Shown: piece by piece, positions 1 through 12,700 of the stretch
How positions within the stretch are numbered: position 1 is the stretch's first letter
Layout of the letters: each line of letters begins with the position of its first letter
NCBI RefSeq assembly: GCF_963678635.1
Contig: NC_087064.1
Coordinates: 16,981,802-17,045,801 of the forward strand
DNA: 64,000 nucleotides
Direction: 5' to 3'
Source of the DNA: Symsagittifera roscoffensis
Taxonomy: Eukaryota > Xenacoelomorpha > Acoela > Convolutidae
The notes under the pieces: model-generated
The model's database searches: none
What the model saw: only the letters and a program-made list of their open reading frames with translations
Told to the model about the DNA's origin: nothing
Position numbers and translations under genes: made by a program

Positions 1-713
1 ATCACTTTCTTTTTCCTCAGCAGCTATTTCGATGTTAAGTTTTTCTCCCTCTGATTCTGACACAGTTTCATCTTGTTTCACAACAAAATTTTCTTCTTTG
101 AAGAATTCCGTTGTAGAAACACTTGTTTCCTTCTCAGATGCTTCCACGGTTTCGGAAACGCTAATGTTTCTTTCTTTGTCTTCAATTTCAACAGAAATGT
201 CGACATTTTCCTCTGTGCTGATCTCAAGTTGAGTTGTCTCCTTGATTACATCTTCGGTTTCAGATTCAGTAACAAGGCTTGTAACAACCTCATCAACAGA
301 AGATTCTAGAACGTCAGTTGTGATCTCAGCAGAAGCAGATTCGTCAACTTTAGTGGTCTCAACAGTTTCTCCGGAAAATTCGCTTTCCTCTTCCACAGCA
401 CTGATCAGAACTTTCTGGCTAGAAGTCTCTTCTTTCTCGTACTCAGCAACATCTACCGACAAAACAACGTCATCACTGGTCGACTCAAATTCGAACTGAA
501 CATCAATTTGTTCGCTCTCCAATTGTGCGATTTCTACAGCTTCCTTCGAAATAGATTCCTCAGTAGACTCGGTAACATTAGTCTGGATTTGCTCTTCTTC
601 AGTATATGTTTCGATGACTTCAGAAGATGCGGTTTCTGTGACTGATTCCTTGATGAGCAAAGTTTGATCTGGCACAGTTTCTTCTTCGTTAAATTCAACG
701 ACCTCTTCTCTCA
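1..713 (-). CDS. Titin-like exon 19 (acidic, long module, cut by window edge)
   Basis: The acceptor CATTTTTAG|TG fits phase 1. The frame is open for 237 codons to the window edge. It reads VREEVVEFNEEETVPDQTLL and contains spacer sequence related to exons 13 and 16 (SEVIETYTEEEQIQTNVTES, VQFEFEST, FKEENFVVKQDE). By analogy a terminal SESEASQ motif should follow just beyond position 1. Confidence 0.82.
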
Positions 714-3700
714 CTAAAAATGCAGAGTCTTTTGCTTGCTTCTACAGGTACTAGCTTTATCCGAAAAACGCCAGCATTTAGGGGTCATTGATTACATTCC
801 AAATATTTTTTTGATGCTTCAACCAAAAACGAATTTTGCTGGATTATATTTTTCTCCATTTACTATATGGTTCAACCCGTGGACCTATATTGACTAATAA
901 TATTCCGTATGATTGATCTCTTAGCAATGGTATACACCGACAAACTTAGCGACAGCAAGCTATTTTTCCCACGTGGATATAACTTTTTACCAATACGCTC
1001 ACGAAAAACAAAGCATCATGAGGTACAAACCTTCACGTGTAGATTCTTTATCTTCTTCCTGGAAACTAACAACCAAATCTGCATCTTCGGTCTCCTGCTC
1101 GATTGTCAGTTTGACCTCTGAAGTTTTTGCGTCATCAAAATCTTCAGTTGTTTCGACAACGAAGTCCATTTCACTGTCACTGCGTTGTTCAACGTCTAAA
1201 GCTATTTCAGCCTCGGTTTGGCTAGCATCTGACTCTGACAAGGTAACATCAAAAGCATTTTCTTCTTTTTCATCGCCAGTGATTTCGATATTTACTTCAT
1301 TTGTCTCTTGCTCTTGTGTCGTTTCTTGGGATGTAGCTGGACCAAAATAGTAAAAAAAAAACTTCAAATTACAAGATGACAAGAAAGTTACAAGAAAAGT
1401 TCAAATGAAACTTCAGGAGTGAAAAAAAAACAGCGTGATACATCCAAATCTTTTATTCTCAGGGCCAGATTTAAAAAAAACCTCGTCTATAGAAAAATGG
1501 GAATTGCTAATTTTGTCAAAACTAACCTTCTAACGAAATTTCAACATTTTCAACATTCTCTTCCTTGATCTCCAAAGAAACATCAGCATCTTCTGTCTCC
1601 TGTGTGATACTCAATTTGACCTCCGTAGTCTCATGGACCTCTGACTCGTCTGTAGTGTCGACTACAAAGTCGACTTCATTGTCATTCTCAAGATCAAGCT
1701 GAATTTCCTCTTGAGTCTGAGATGCATCAGACTCAGACAGAGCAATGTCCAAGTCGCTTTCCACGTTTTCTTCTGCAGTGATGGCAATTTCAATTTGCTT
1801 AGACTCCTGTTCGATAGTAGACTCTTCTTCTTTTACCGCGAACTCTTCTTGCTCAACCGCTGAAATTAAAATAATGTATGCGAGAGTTAAACATTTTAAA
1901 ACAGTTGTTAGTTAAACATAATTAGCATCACCTCTTACTTCACATGTCATTACATTGGGGAAAAATAAAAGTATCAAATTGTAGCCAAAATCAAGCAACA
2001 AACATTTGAATACACTAGGCCAATTGAAAACTAACTTTTTCAACGCAGTATTTGCAGTAACTGCGCTGATTGTACTGTTATTTTCTAATGTATAATCGTA
2101 TTTTGAATTCAAAAAATTTTTGTTATGAGTTCATTGTAAGAAAGAAACAAAAAAATGATTTCTTACCTTCCACAGACAACTGTTCGACATTTTCAACATT
2201 CTCTTCCTTGACCTCCATTGAAATATCGTTATCTTCTGATTCTTGTGTGATGCTAAGTTTGACCTCGGAACTCTGATTGAACTCGGAATCCTCTGTGGTG
2301 TCAATTACAAAATCAACTTCACTCTTGTCACTTTCAACAATGTCCAATTCAATGTTGACATCGCTCTGAGAACGTTCGGATTCTGACAAAGCAACATCAA
2401 TATCATTTTCTGCTTTTTCCTCTGAATTCACCTCGATGCTGAATTTTTCAGCTACTGAGTCGGAACTTATTTCTTCTTGTTTCACAGCAAACTCTTCCTG
2501 TTTGAAATGCTCCGTTGTCGATGTCAAGGTTTCCCTCTCGAAGACTTCGATACTTTCAGAAGTAAGTATATTTTTCTCATCTGCTTCAATATCAAAGGAA
2601 ACGTCAACATTCACATCTTCCATCAATTCGGCTAGAACTGTTTCGCTGCTATCGACTTCCAAAACGGACTCAACAATTTTGCTCGCAACAACTTCGGAAC
2701 TTGATTCTTCTAAAGTGTCAATAGAAACTTCGACTGATTCCGTTTGCTTTTCTACAGGCTTTTGGATACTGTCACTGTCTATCTCTTCTTGCTCCTGAGT
2801 AGAAGCAATCAGAGCCGTTTCACTTGAAGTAACTTCACTTTCATATTCTTTGACGTCCAATGAAAAAGCTACTTCATTGTCAGTGCTTTCCATTTCAAAT
2901 TGAACTTGAACATCGTCAGTCTCTGAAGTTTCGACTATAACAGTTTCTTTCGATTGTTCTTCGATAACGGTCTCCGTAACGTTAGTAACAATCTGGTCAT
3001 CTGTGAATGATTCTAGAACCTCTGAAGTAACAACATCATCTTTAGTTTCCTCGAGAGCAACTAACTGGTCAGAAGCAAGTTCATCTTTGATCACCGATGC
3101 CACTTCGAACTCAACGTCCTCTTGCTTAACATTGAAACTTAAATCACTCTCATCAGATTCTTGTTCAATGCTCAGTTTGAACTCAGAAGACTGGTGGACC
3201 TCGGAATCCTCTGTGGTGTCAAGTACGAACTCAACTTCACTCTTGTCACTTTCTTCGATGTCCAATTCAATGTTCACATCACTCTGAGATGCTTCGGATT
3301 CTGACAAAGCAATATCGATTTGATCTTCTTTATCATCTCCAGTTATTTCGATGTTCACTTCCTTTGATTCCTGTTCTTGAGTGATTTCTTGTGTGAACGC
3401 TAAAATTTTAAAAAATAAAACGACTTTAAAAAAAACCTAATCGAAATTGTACGATTTAAGTTTAAAAGTTTAAAGTTTTAAGTTTAAAGCATCTTAACTT
3501 AGTAACGGCTGGTAATTTTTGTCAAGACATTTTCAACGCCAGACTTTAATTTAAAACTATGATCAAACAACAGGTTTATATAAATAAATTATTCAAAACG
3601 ACCAGGAATTGCGAGAACGAAAAAAAAACTAACTGAACTAAATAGAAAATCAGTAGAGCAAGTGAAAGTAAAAGTTACCTTCAACTGATAGCTTTTCGAC

Positions 3701-6700
3701 ATTTTCAACATTCTCCTCCTTAATTTCCATCGACATATCGGCATCTTCTGTCTCTTGCGTGATGCTCAGTTTGATCTCAGATGTCTGAGTGAACTCGGAA
3801 TCCTCTGTGGTATCAACTACAAAGTCTACTTCGCTCTTGTCACTTTCTTCGCTGTTCAAGTCAATGTTGACATCACTCTGAGATGCTTCGGATTCTGATA
3901 AAGCAAAATCTAGTTGATCTTCTTTATCATCGCCAGTTATTTCGATGTTCACTTCCTTTGATTCCTGTTCTTGAGTGATTTCTTGGGTGGACGCTAAAAT
4001 TTTAACAAATGAAACGACTTTAAAAAAACCTTTATCGAAATTGTACGATTTAAGTTTAAAAGTTTTTAATTTGAAGCATCTTAACTTAGTAACGGCTGGT
4101 AATTTTTGTCATGGCATTTTCAACGCGAGATTTTAATTGAAAATTATGATCAAACATTAGGTTTATATAAATAAATTATTCAAAACGACAAGGAATTGCG
4201 AGAACGAAAAAAAATTAACTAAACTAAATAGAAAATCAGTAGAGCAAGTGAAAGTAAAAGTTACCTTCAACTGATAGCTCTTCGACATTTTCAACTTTCT
4301 CCTCCTTAATTTCCATCGACATATCGGCATCGTCTGTCTCTTGCGTGATGCTCAGTTTGATCTCAGATGTCTGAGTGAACTCGGAATCTTCTGTGGTATC
4401 AACTACAAAATCTACTTCGCTCTTGTCACTTTCTTCGATGTTTAAGTCAATGTTGACATCACTTTGAGATGCTTCGGATTCTGATAAAGCAAAATCGAGT
4501 TGATCTTCTTTATCATCGCCGGTTATTTCGATGTTCACTTCTTTTGTTTCCTGTTCATGATTGATTTCTTGCGTGGACGCTAAAATGTAAACCAATAAGA
4601 TGGGATTTTTTTTAGCTACTCCGCTTTGTTAATAGTTAAAGATATCTTAAAATTTAATAATTTATAATAATTTTGTCAAGGCTTATTTAATATCAGTGAC
4701 CATTTTAATTTTAGTAAACGACCAGCAAGTTCATATGATTATAAATATCAAAATAAAAGGAACTGAGAAGAATAAGCTAATACTAATAGAAGTAACACTT
4801 ACCCTCAACTGATAGCTCTTCAGCGTTTTCAAAGTCCTCTTCCTTGATTTCCATTGACATGTCTGCATCTTCTGATTCTTGTGTGATGCTCAGTTTGACT
4901 TCTGAGGTCTGAGTGAAATCGGAATCTTCTGTGGTGTCAACTAAAAAGTCTACCTCACTCTTGTCGCTTTCTAGAATGTCTAATTCAATGTTGACATCGC
5001 TCTGAGAAGCTTCCGATTCCGACAAAGCAACATCAATGTCAGTTTCTTTTTCTTCCGCGGCTACCTCTATGCTGATTTTGTTTGATTCTGTTTCCTCAGT
5101 AATTTCTAGCTCATGTTTCACAACTTCTTCTTGTTTTGTGTGGATGGTGATCTCTTCCGTAGATTCTTTTTCAAACACATCGATTTGTTCAGACTCAATA
5201 ACATATTTATCATCAACCTGCATTTCAATTCGCTGCTCATTATCAGTTTCAGAAGACAAGGAAATTTCGACAGTCTCATTTTTCGTTTCGTCGACTACAG
5301 ATTGCAAAATGTTTGAGATTGGCTGGTCACCTGAGAAATCTTCGATTATCTCTGACGTCACAATTTCAGTTTTACCGTCAACTTGCACTTCCTCGATCGA
5401 ATCAGAAACTATTTCGCTCACAACATCATGAGGTTTCGTCAGAATAGTTTCAGACGAAATTACTTCTTTCTCATTTACACAGTTTTCTTGTTCCACGGAA
5501 GCGTTTCTGCCCGATGCAATCAAATCAATACTGGTTTCAATTGTTTCCACGTCTGTTATTACATGTTCTACAGATTCTCTTTCGTCCTGCTCTACCTTCA
5601 ACTCTGATGAGTAAACTATTTCTTGTTGTTCCTCGAAATCATCAAGAATCTCAACCTCGGCAGAACTCTCAGACTGCAATTGAACTTGTTGGATCACTTC
5701 ATTAGAAACTTCACTTTCAATTTCATCGGCTGAAGATTTCACAGTTGTTTCTCGACTTTCTTCCACTATTTCAAACGAAACTTGATCTCCGGTTTCCTCA
5801 TTTTGAACAGAAAACGTCACTTCGGAGCTCGATTCTTCTTCCGTCGTTCTGACCTCTAGTTCTACCTGGGTGGTTTCTGCTACGACCTCTACTGAACTTT
5901 CAACTTCACTTACTACATCCCGGTCATGTACCTTCTCAACCTAAAGCAAGAAAAAAAGTTTCACAAAACCCAAGATGTTGAATCAGAACAAGTAATACCA
6001 CATATTTAATAAACAGAGGCAAAGAGGAACTTCGCACCAGTTGCGATGCCACACAAACATAACAGAGCTAGCTGACAGCCAAGGATAAGAAAGCCATAAG
6101 AAAAAGTTTAACACAGAGGCAAACCAGAGCTTGGCATCACTTGCGATACAACACAAACATAGCAAGACAAACTAGCAGACTCTAAGTCGAAAAAAAAGCT
6201 TTGAAAATGTCAAGAAAAGCTATATCTACCAAATTGTTACACAGAGGCAAAGCTTCGCTTCGCAAACAGTAGCGAGAACACGACAAAAAGCAGCTCTATA
6301 AAATGCAATAAGAGAAATTAGAAATAAGCCTCGAATAAGAAAAAACTCGGCTATGACTGAGATTCGCACCTGCGACATAGAGATTTAAGAGTCTGTCATA
6401 CTAACCACTCAGCCACGGACATTTTATAAGAACCAAAAAAGTAGCCAAAAAAGCAGAGAACAGATGCTATGCAATTTCCAATTCTACAGTGATATTTCCA
6501 AATAAGTGAACACTTTTAATGAACACATTTATTTGCTAGTTAGATTAGAAAAAAGTAGGCTCGTAATAATACACTTAGCTGATCGTAAATTAAATGTCTT
6601 TGTCTTGAAGAAAGTTCACTTAAAAAAATTAAGGCAAAAAAATTGAAAGCTACATCTGCATAGAAACAAAGCGGTATTAAAGCCGACAATTTCTGAGCAG

Positions 6701-9700
6701 ACACCCGTTGAAAAAAAAAAACGTTTTAAGAAACTTCAAAAAACATTACATTTCCTACTCAACGAATTTACAGGTATACAAAACTTCTTTCGCTCATCTA
6801 ACGATGCAAAACAGTGCTACTAAGCCGATTAAGTATAAACCGAAAAACGTTCAAGCCGAGTAAACAACAAAACAAAAAAAACAGAAAATTAAATTATACC
6901 AAACCGGAGTTGGTATATTTAAAACCAACATAAGATAAAGAGGCAAAGTGGAGCATTGCAAGCTATTAAACAGAGACGGAAACAACTAAGTCGAAAAAAA
7001 ACGTTCAAAAAGATTTTTTTTTAATAAATGAATTTCGGAAAAACAGTCGCAAACACAAATACCAGCATTAAATCCGCATTTAATATTTATCCAGCGGCCA
7101 CAAGCCGACAATAAGTAGGTAGACGATCGTTGAGCAGAAAACAGAAAAATAAAATTGAGCGATTATTGTCGTCATAAAAACTCGTCATAAAAACCTTTGT
7201 CGTCAGGAAATTTCGTCATTAAAACCTTTGAGCGATTGAGTTTTAAAACTTTGAACTTTTGCACCACAACCGAACTGAATTTTTCAAACACAATTAATTT
7301 TTGCCCTTCAAACGACGCCTAATAATTTGACTAAGCAGATTCAACATAAGCCGAAACCACGTAGGACGAATGAAATTTTCAATTGAAATAAAGAAAATTT
7401 TTGAGTAGTTACCAATTGAACCAAAAACAAAATTTTTGTGAAAAAAAAATTTCGAATTGATTAAGCTTTGAAAGCTTTTACTCCCCATGTCGAGAAGCAT
7501 AAAAGAAGAAAAAATTCATTTTTCATCTTAAAAAAGGAAATATTAGTGAATAAGCCTAAATATTTAGAGGCACTTAGCATAGTAATAAGACGTTCACTTT
7601 GCGATCGTCAGATCATTTATTCGATCTCCAGCCGTGTTAAGATCAACTCACTTGATGTTTAGCTTCAATTCTACCACAACCTGGCCCGTTTAGGCTGCAA
7701 AAGTGGTACCACCCAAAAAAGTACAAGACGCAAAAAAACGGTCTTGAGCCACACAAAAAAAAACGTCGCTCAAAATCTTCTATGCTTACACAGGCGGGAT
7801 AGCCTTTCATAGACCCTCTGCGAATAGCACAAACTACAATAACCGCAACATTTTGCGCCAAATATTTATTTTTCACAAAAAAAAAATTATAAAAAAACCA
7901 GGGTGGGTAAATTTACAGGTTTAAGGAATAAATCAAAACGACTGTAAATTATAGTGGAAATCGCTTAAATCGCAAAAAAAATCCGCTCTGTGACATAGGA
8001 TAGGTCTACAACTTTTTTTTGAGTTTGGAAAAAGAAACAGATCCTGCCCGGATTCCATCAAAGGCCCTTCATTGTCCCAGGCATAGACATTAGCAGTGGA
8101 TCAAGACAGCTAATAAATGTGAAATTTGGATTCATTAAAAAATAAGCATTAGAAATGATTCAAGGATTTTGTTAGCTTAATTGTTAACATAAAAGTCTAC
8201 ATTGCAATTTGATAACGCCTGCTAATCGCAATCGTAACCATAGGAAGAATTAGTACTAGAGAACAAGACTTCTGATCTTCAAATACAGCGTAAATTGCAT
8301 AAATTTAATCGATTTGATCTATGAAGATTATTTTGAAATAGGAATAAAAACTTGAACAAGTTGCTAGTCGAAACCCCAAGATTGAACTGCAAATTTACCT
8401 CGAAGGCAATGACGTCATCACTGCTCTCGCCTTTCTCTTCCACCGTGATTTGCGTTGTCATGGCAACCTCCTCCGACTGTCCTAAGACTACTTCTGTCGA
8501 TTCCACCTGGTCTGAAGTGACATCATCCACGACTACGTCAAACTCAGCCGAAACATTTTCTGCAACTGATTCGTCAAGTTTTACACTTAAGTCGGAAACG
8601 TTTTCCTCCTGTTCTGAAATTGCTATTTCAAGCATTTGATCTTCTTGAGTTTCTTGAACTTCCATTTCGACATCCAAAACTTCTTCAGTCTTGTCGTCTA
8701 ATGTCATTTCAATCGTCGCTTCTTCCGCTTCGATTTCGACATCGACAGTATCGTGTTCGTCGACCGAAACGTTGATTTCAGTTTTTTCTTCAACTTCAGT
8801 TTCTGATTGAATGACGACTGCTTCGATTTGCTCTTCCGGTGCCCGTTGAGATTTCGCTACAAATTGTGAAGATGTTTCTGATGTTTCGGTTGTGATTTGA
8901 GCTGCCAGATCGCCGCTGATTGCCAGAGTTGAACTCTCGAAGGAATCCGAAGAAGCCTCCTCGATGAAATCCTGCTTTGATGTTGCCAATTGCAAGAGAG
9001 CAGAGGAATTCGATTTGAGTTTTTCTTCGGCTTTGTCGTTCGAGTCGGGGTGTCCCATAACAGTCGTAGAGTCCTGTTCGCAGACATGTTCAAATGTCAA
9101 GGATGTCTCCTGAGAAGCTAAGGTGTTCGCTTGTGAACACTCGAGCTTCTCGGAACTGACTGATGACGCTACGAGATCTTCCATGGGACAAGCTAAAATC
9201 TGATTGGTCGCTGCTTCCGCTGACCGATAGACTTCTGAGCTTACTGTAGGCTGGCTGGTTAACCCGGTAGACAAGGCGTGTGGCGCTGATGGCGATTCCA
9301 TCAGCGGCGCTGGCAATAAAAAATGATCGGTTGATGCTCCCAACTGCTCCAAAACATCCACGTTTGCTTCCGTTATTCTGTAATTGACAGTCTCTGTTGA
9401 TACTAACGAAACCTCTTCATCAAACGATTCTTGATGAACTGAAACTTCTATCGATCCCGGTTTCGGCTGCTCGCCCGTTTCGTCTGTTATTATATGTAAT
9501 GATATCTCCTCGGTTCCCAATTCCTCGCCTTCTATAGACCCAACTTCGACGTTGATCACATCATTTCTCTGCTGTTCCTCGCCAACAATGATTTCGGTTT
9601 CGCCGAGAGCAGCTCGAGATTCCTCTGAAACGATAACTTGATAGTGTTCCAACTCAGCTTCGCTCGAGGACGATTTTTCACCAGTCGAAGATCCTTCGCT

Positions 9701-12700
9701 GATAATGGATTCAGTTTCGCTATCAACTTCAACTGTTTCCTTGAAGTTCTCTCTCGTTTCCTGGAATTCCTCTGTGATCATCTCGCGGTGATGCTTAACA
9801 TGTTCGGATTCTATGATTTCGGTCGAATCAATTACGACGTTCTCTTCTGAAGTCTCCTTGACTATGCACGAGATTTCAGCTATATCTTCGCTTTCTGTAA
9901 CTTCACTGGTTTCGATTTGCACTTTGGACATTTCTGGTTTACTTTCTTCGTCATTATAAACCAAAATGTCAAATTGAGATTGCTTCTCTTCAGCTGAGAC
10001 CAACACTTTCAGTTCAGTTTCTTCCAGCTCTTCGTATTTTTCCTCGTCAATCTCTATACCGATGTTCACTTTGCTCTCAGGAACGTTCGAAGAATCTTCA
10101 GATGATATTTCGAACTTTTCACTCTCGTGGTCTTCAATAACATTGACTGTTAGCATGAGTTCACTTCCAGTGCTGTCGGTATCTGAAACATCTTTGATCT
10201 CTTCGGTTTCAATTTTGACTATTTGCATTTTTTCCAAAGTTTCAGCGTGTTCTGAAACCTTAACTTCCATGAACTCTTCTCGACTCTCCTCAGTTTTTGA
10301 CACAACTTCGTACATTTGTTCGTCGATGGCTTCTCGAGTATCAACTGAGAACTTGATTTCGTCAAACTGGAAGTCGGTCGCATCTTCGGTTTTTTCTTCT
10401 GAGATTGCGATCGAGTACAGTTTCTCCTGTACAAAATCGTCGACAGCTTGTCCAACAATGACTGAGACCATGTCATTCAAGATATCCTCTTCAACTTTGA
10501 CAGAGATGACTCCCTGCAACTCTTCAATTTGTTCTTCTTCGGCAGAAACGGTGCATACGTACTCATTGACTTCGGTGTCATCAAAACTTCGCTCAGACCC
10601 ACTGTGTTCAGCCTCGTTGTGTTCCGTTTGCATCAAGATCTCCCATTCGGTAACATTTACTGGTCCCACAACGTCTTTGAAGTCCTCAAACTCTTCCTTG
10701 GGAGCCTCAAGTACCAATGATTGCAGTGACTCTGAAGACTCGAGATCAATTTCTTCAGTCTCGCTTCCTGCCTTCACCAACTCGGGACTCTTAACTCGGT
10801 CCCAGTCGGTTTTGAGTTCTACTTTTTCGAGTGTTTTTGACTCGACCACTTCATCAACGGTCTCATCGACCTCAACTTCAACTTCGGTTTCATCTTCTTC
10901 TGTAATTTCAACGTCGAAATCTTGTTTCATGTACAATTCCGAAATTTGCATTTCTTTGCTTTTGATAATCTGAGGTGCAAACTTCTTGCCTTCAAAGACC
11001 TCCTTCTGTTCGGTAACTTCAACGCAGTAAATGGGGGCAAAGTCTGAAGCAAACTCGCCCAAAACCCCTTCGTCGAAAAAGATGTCTTCGCCGTCCAGTT
11101 TAGTTAGATCTGGCAACTTCCAGACGGTAGGAGTTTCCACTTTTTTCGTCTTAGAAGGTTCAATTTCTTCGTCAATTTCCTCCTCATCTTCATTTTCATC
11201 AACTTGAACTTTAGTTTCGTCTTCCTGTTCAACGGAAATCTCAAAATCTTGATTTGAGTAGAGCTCAGATATTTGAAAACCTTTGCTTTTGATGATTTGA
11301 GGGACAAACTTGTCGCTTTCACAGAAGTCTCTTTGCTCTATCTCCACGCCACAATTGATAGGAGAAAAGTCAAGAGCAAACTCTCCCAAAAAATCTTCGT
11401 CGAAATAAATATCTTCCCCGTCTAATTTGGTCAGATCTGGTAGCTTCCAACCTGTTGGAGTTTCGACCTTCTTTGACTTAGAAGGCTGTAATTCTTCGTC
11501 AATTTCCTCGTCTTCATCTTCGTCTTTGGGCTTAAACTCTACAGCCTCATCCGATATCTCAAACTGCACGCCAATGGAGTCATAAGTTTCAGAAACTTGG
11601 AGTTCGGCGCTTTTTCTGATCGGAAGCTTAGTTTCCTCTGAAGCCAAAACATAATGTTGAGCCTCTTCTGAAACTTTTGAGGTATCTTCAGTGAAACCTT
11701 CTAAGCTTAATACTTGGTCTTGATCAACATTTTCGTTAGTTTGACTACAAATATTTTCAGCCAGCTCGGAATCGTTCATTGCAAATTCATCAGGAACGAA
11801 ATCTTGCTCCGATTCTACAGGAACCAAATCTCCCATTATCGCTATGAACTCTTCCTCATTTTGTTCTTCCTTTTCAACGGCAGTTACCACATTCAAATCT
11901 GAGTCAGCAAGGTCGAAAACGTTCAAAACTGTCTCCTCGGACGTTTTCTCACTTGATAGATCTTCAGTGCTTGCAAGAGAGCCGATAGATATTGTTTCAA
12001 GCACCATATCGGCTTGATTTTCAGCTAAATCTGTCTCGTGCGAAGTCATTTCAGACGCAATTTCAGACACTTCTGGCTGGTCAGCGACCTCATCGGCGAG
12101 TTCAGAAACGTCTTCTTTCTCAACTGTTTCGTCAAATTCGGACACCTTATTTTCAGTTAACTCTGTCTCGTGAGAAGTCATTTCAGATGCAGCTTCGGAA
12201 CTCTCTGGCTGATCAGCGACCTCGTCGGCGAGTTCAGAAACGTCTTCTTTCTCAACAGTTTCGTCAAATTCTGACACCTTGTTTTCAGCCAACTCTATCT
12301 CGTGAGAAGTCATTTCAGATGCAACTTCGGAACTCTCTGGCTGATCAGCGACCTCGTCGGCAAGTTCAGAAACGTCTTCTTTCTCAATCGTTTCGTCAAA
12401 TTCTGATACCTTGTTTTCAACTAACTCTGTCTCGTGAGAAGTCATTTCAGATGCAATTTCGGAACTCTCTGGCTGATCAGCGACCTCGTCGGCAAGTTCA
12501 GAAACGTCTTCTTTCTCAACAGTTTCGTCAAATTCTGACACCTTGTTTTCAGCCAACTCTATCTCGTGAGAAGTCATTTCAGATGCAACTTCGGAACTCT
12601 CTGGCTGATCAGCGACCTCGTCGGCAAGTTCAGAAACGTCTTCTTTCTCAATCGTTTCGTCAAATTCTGACACCTTGCTTTCAGCCAACTCTATCTCGTG

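Larger units (their letters stand above)
3400..4579 (-). repeat. Tandem duplication of exon plus intron (two ~590 bp units)
   Basis: Exon 15 with its downstream intron (3,400-3,993) and exon 14 with its downstream intron (3,994-4,579) match nearly base for base, including intron text around 3,420-3,660 and 4,020-4,260. Small indels distinguish them. Confidence 0.9.
5941..8398 (-). other. Titin-like intron 12 (2.46 kb), SINE-rich
   Basis: Bounded by TTCGAG|GTAAAT and TTGCTTTAG. It holds several SINE-like units (6.0-6.3 kb, 6.93 kb), a tRNA-like segment (6,346-6,420), and at 8,205-8,240 a short motif shared with intron 1 (TTTGATAACG, CTAATCGCAA). The stretch 7,000-8,200 shows no gene; short frames there are chance. 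Confidence 0.7.

Noticed and set aside
6346-6420. Functional tRNA gene
   Set aside because: A and B boxes are present but the anticodon stem does not pair, and similar degenerate copies with a shared body occur elsewhere; SINE head is the better reading.
10062-10973. Plus-strand 303-codon Ser-rich frame
   Set aside because: Antisense of Glu-rich coding (GAA/GAG become TTC/CTC) gives Ser/Phe-rich open frames. No start context, no domain, and it lies wholly inside exon 12.
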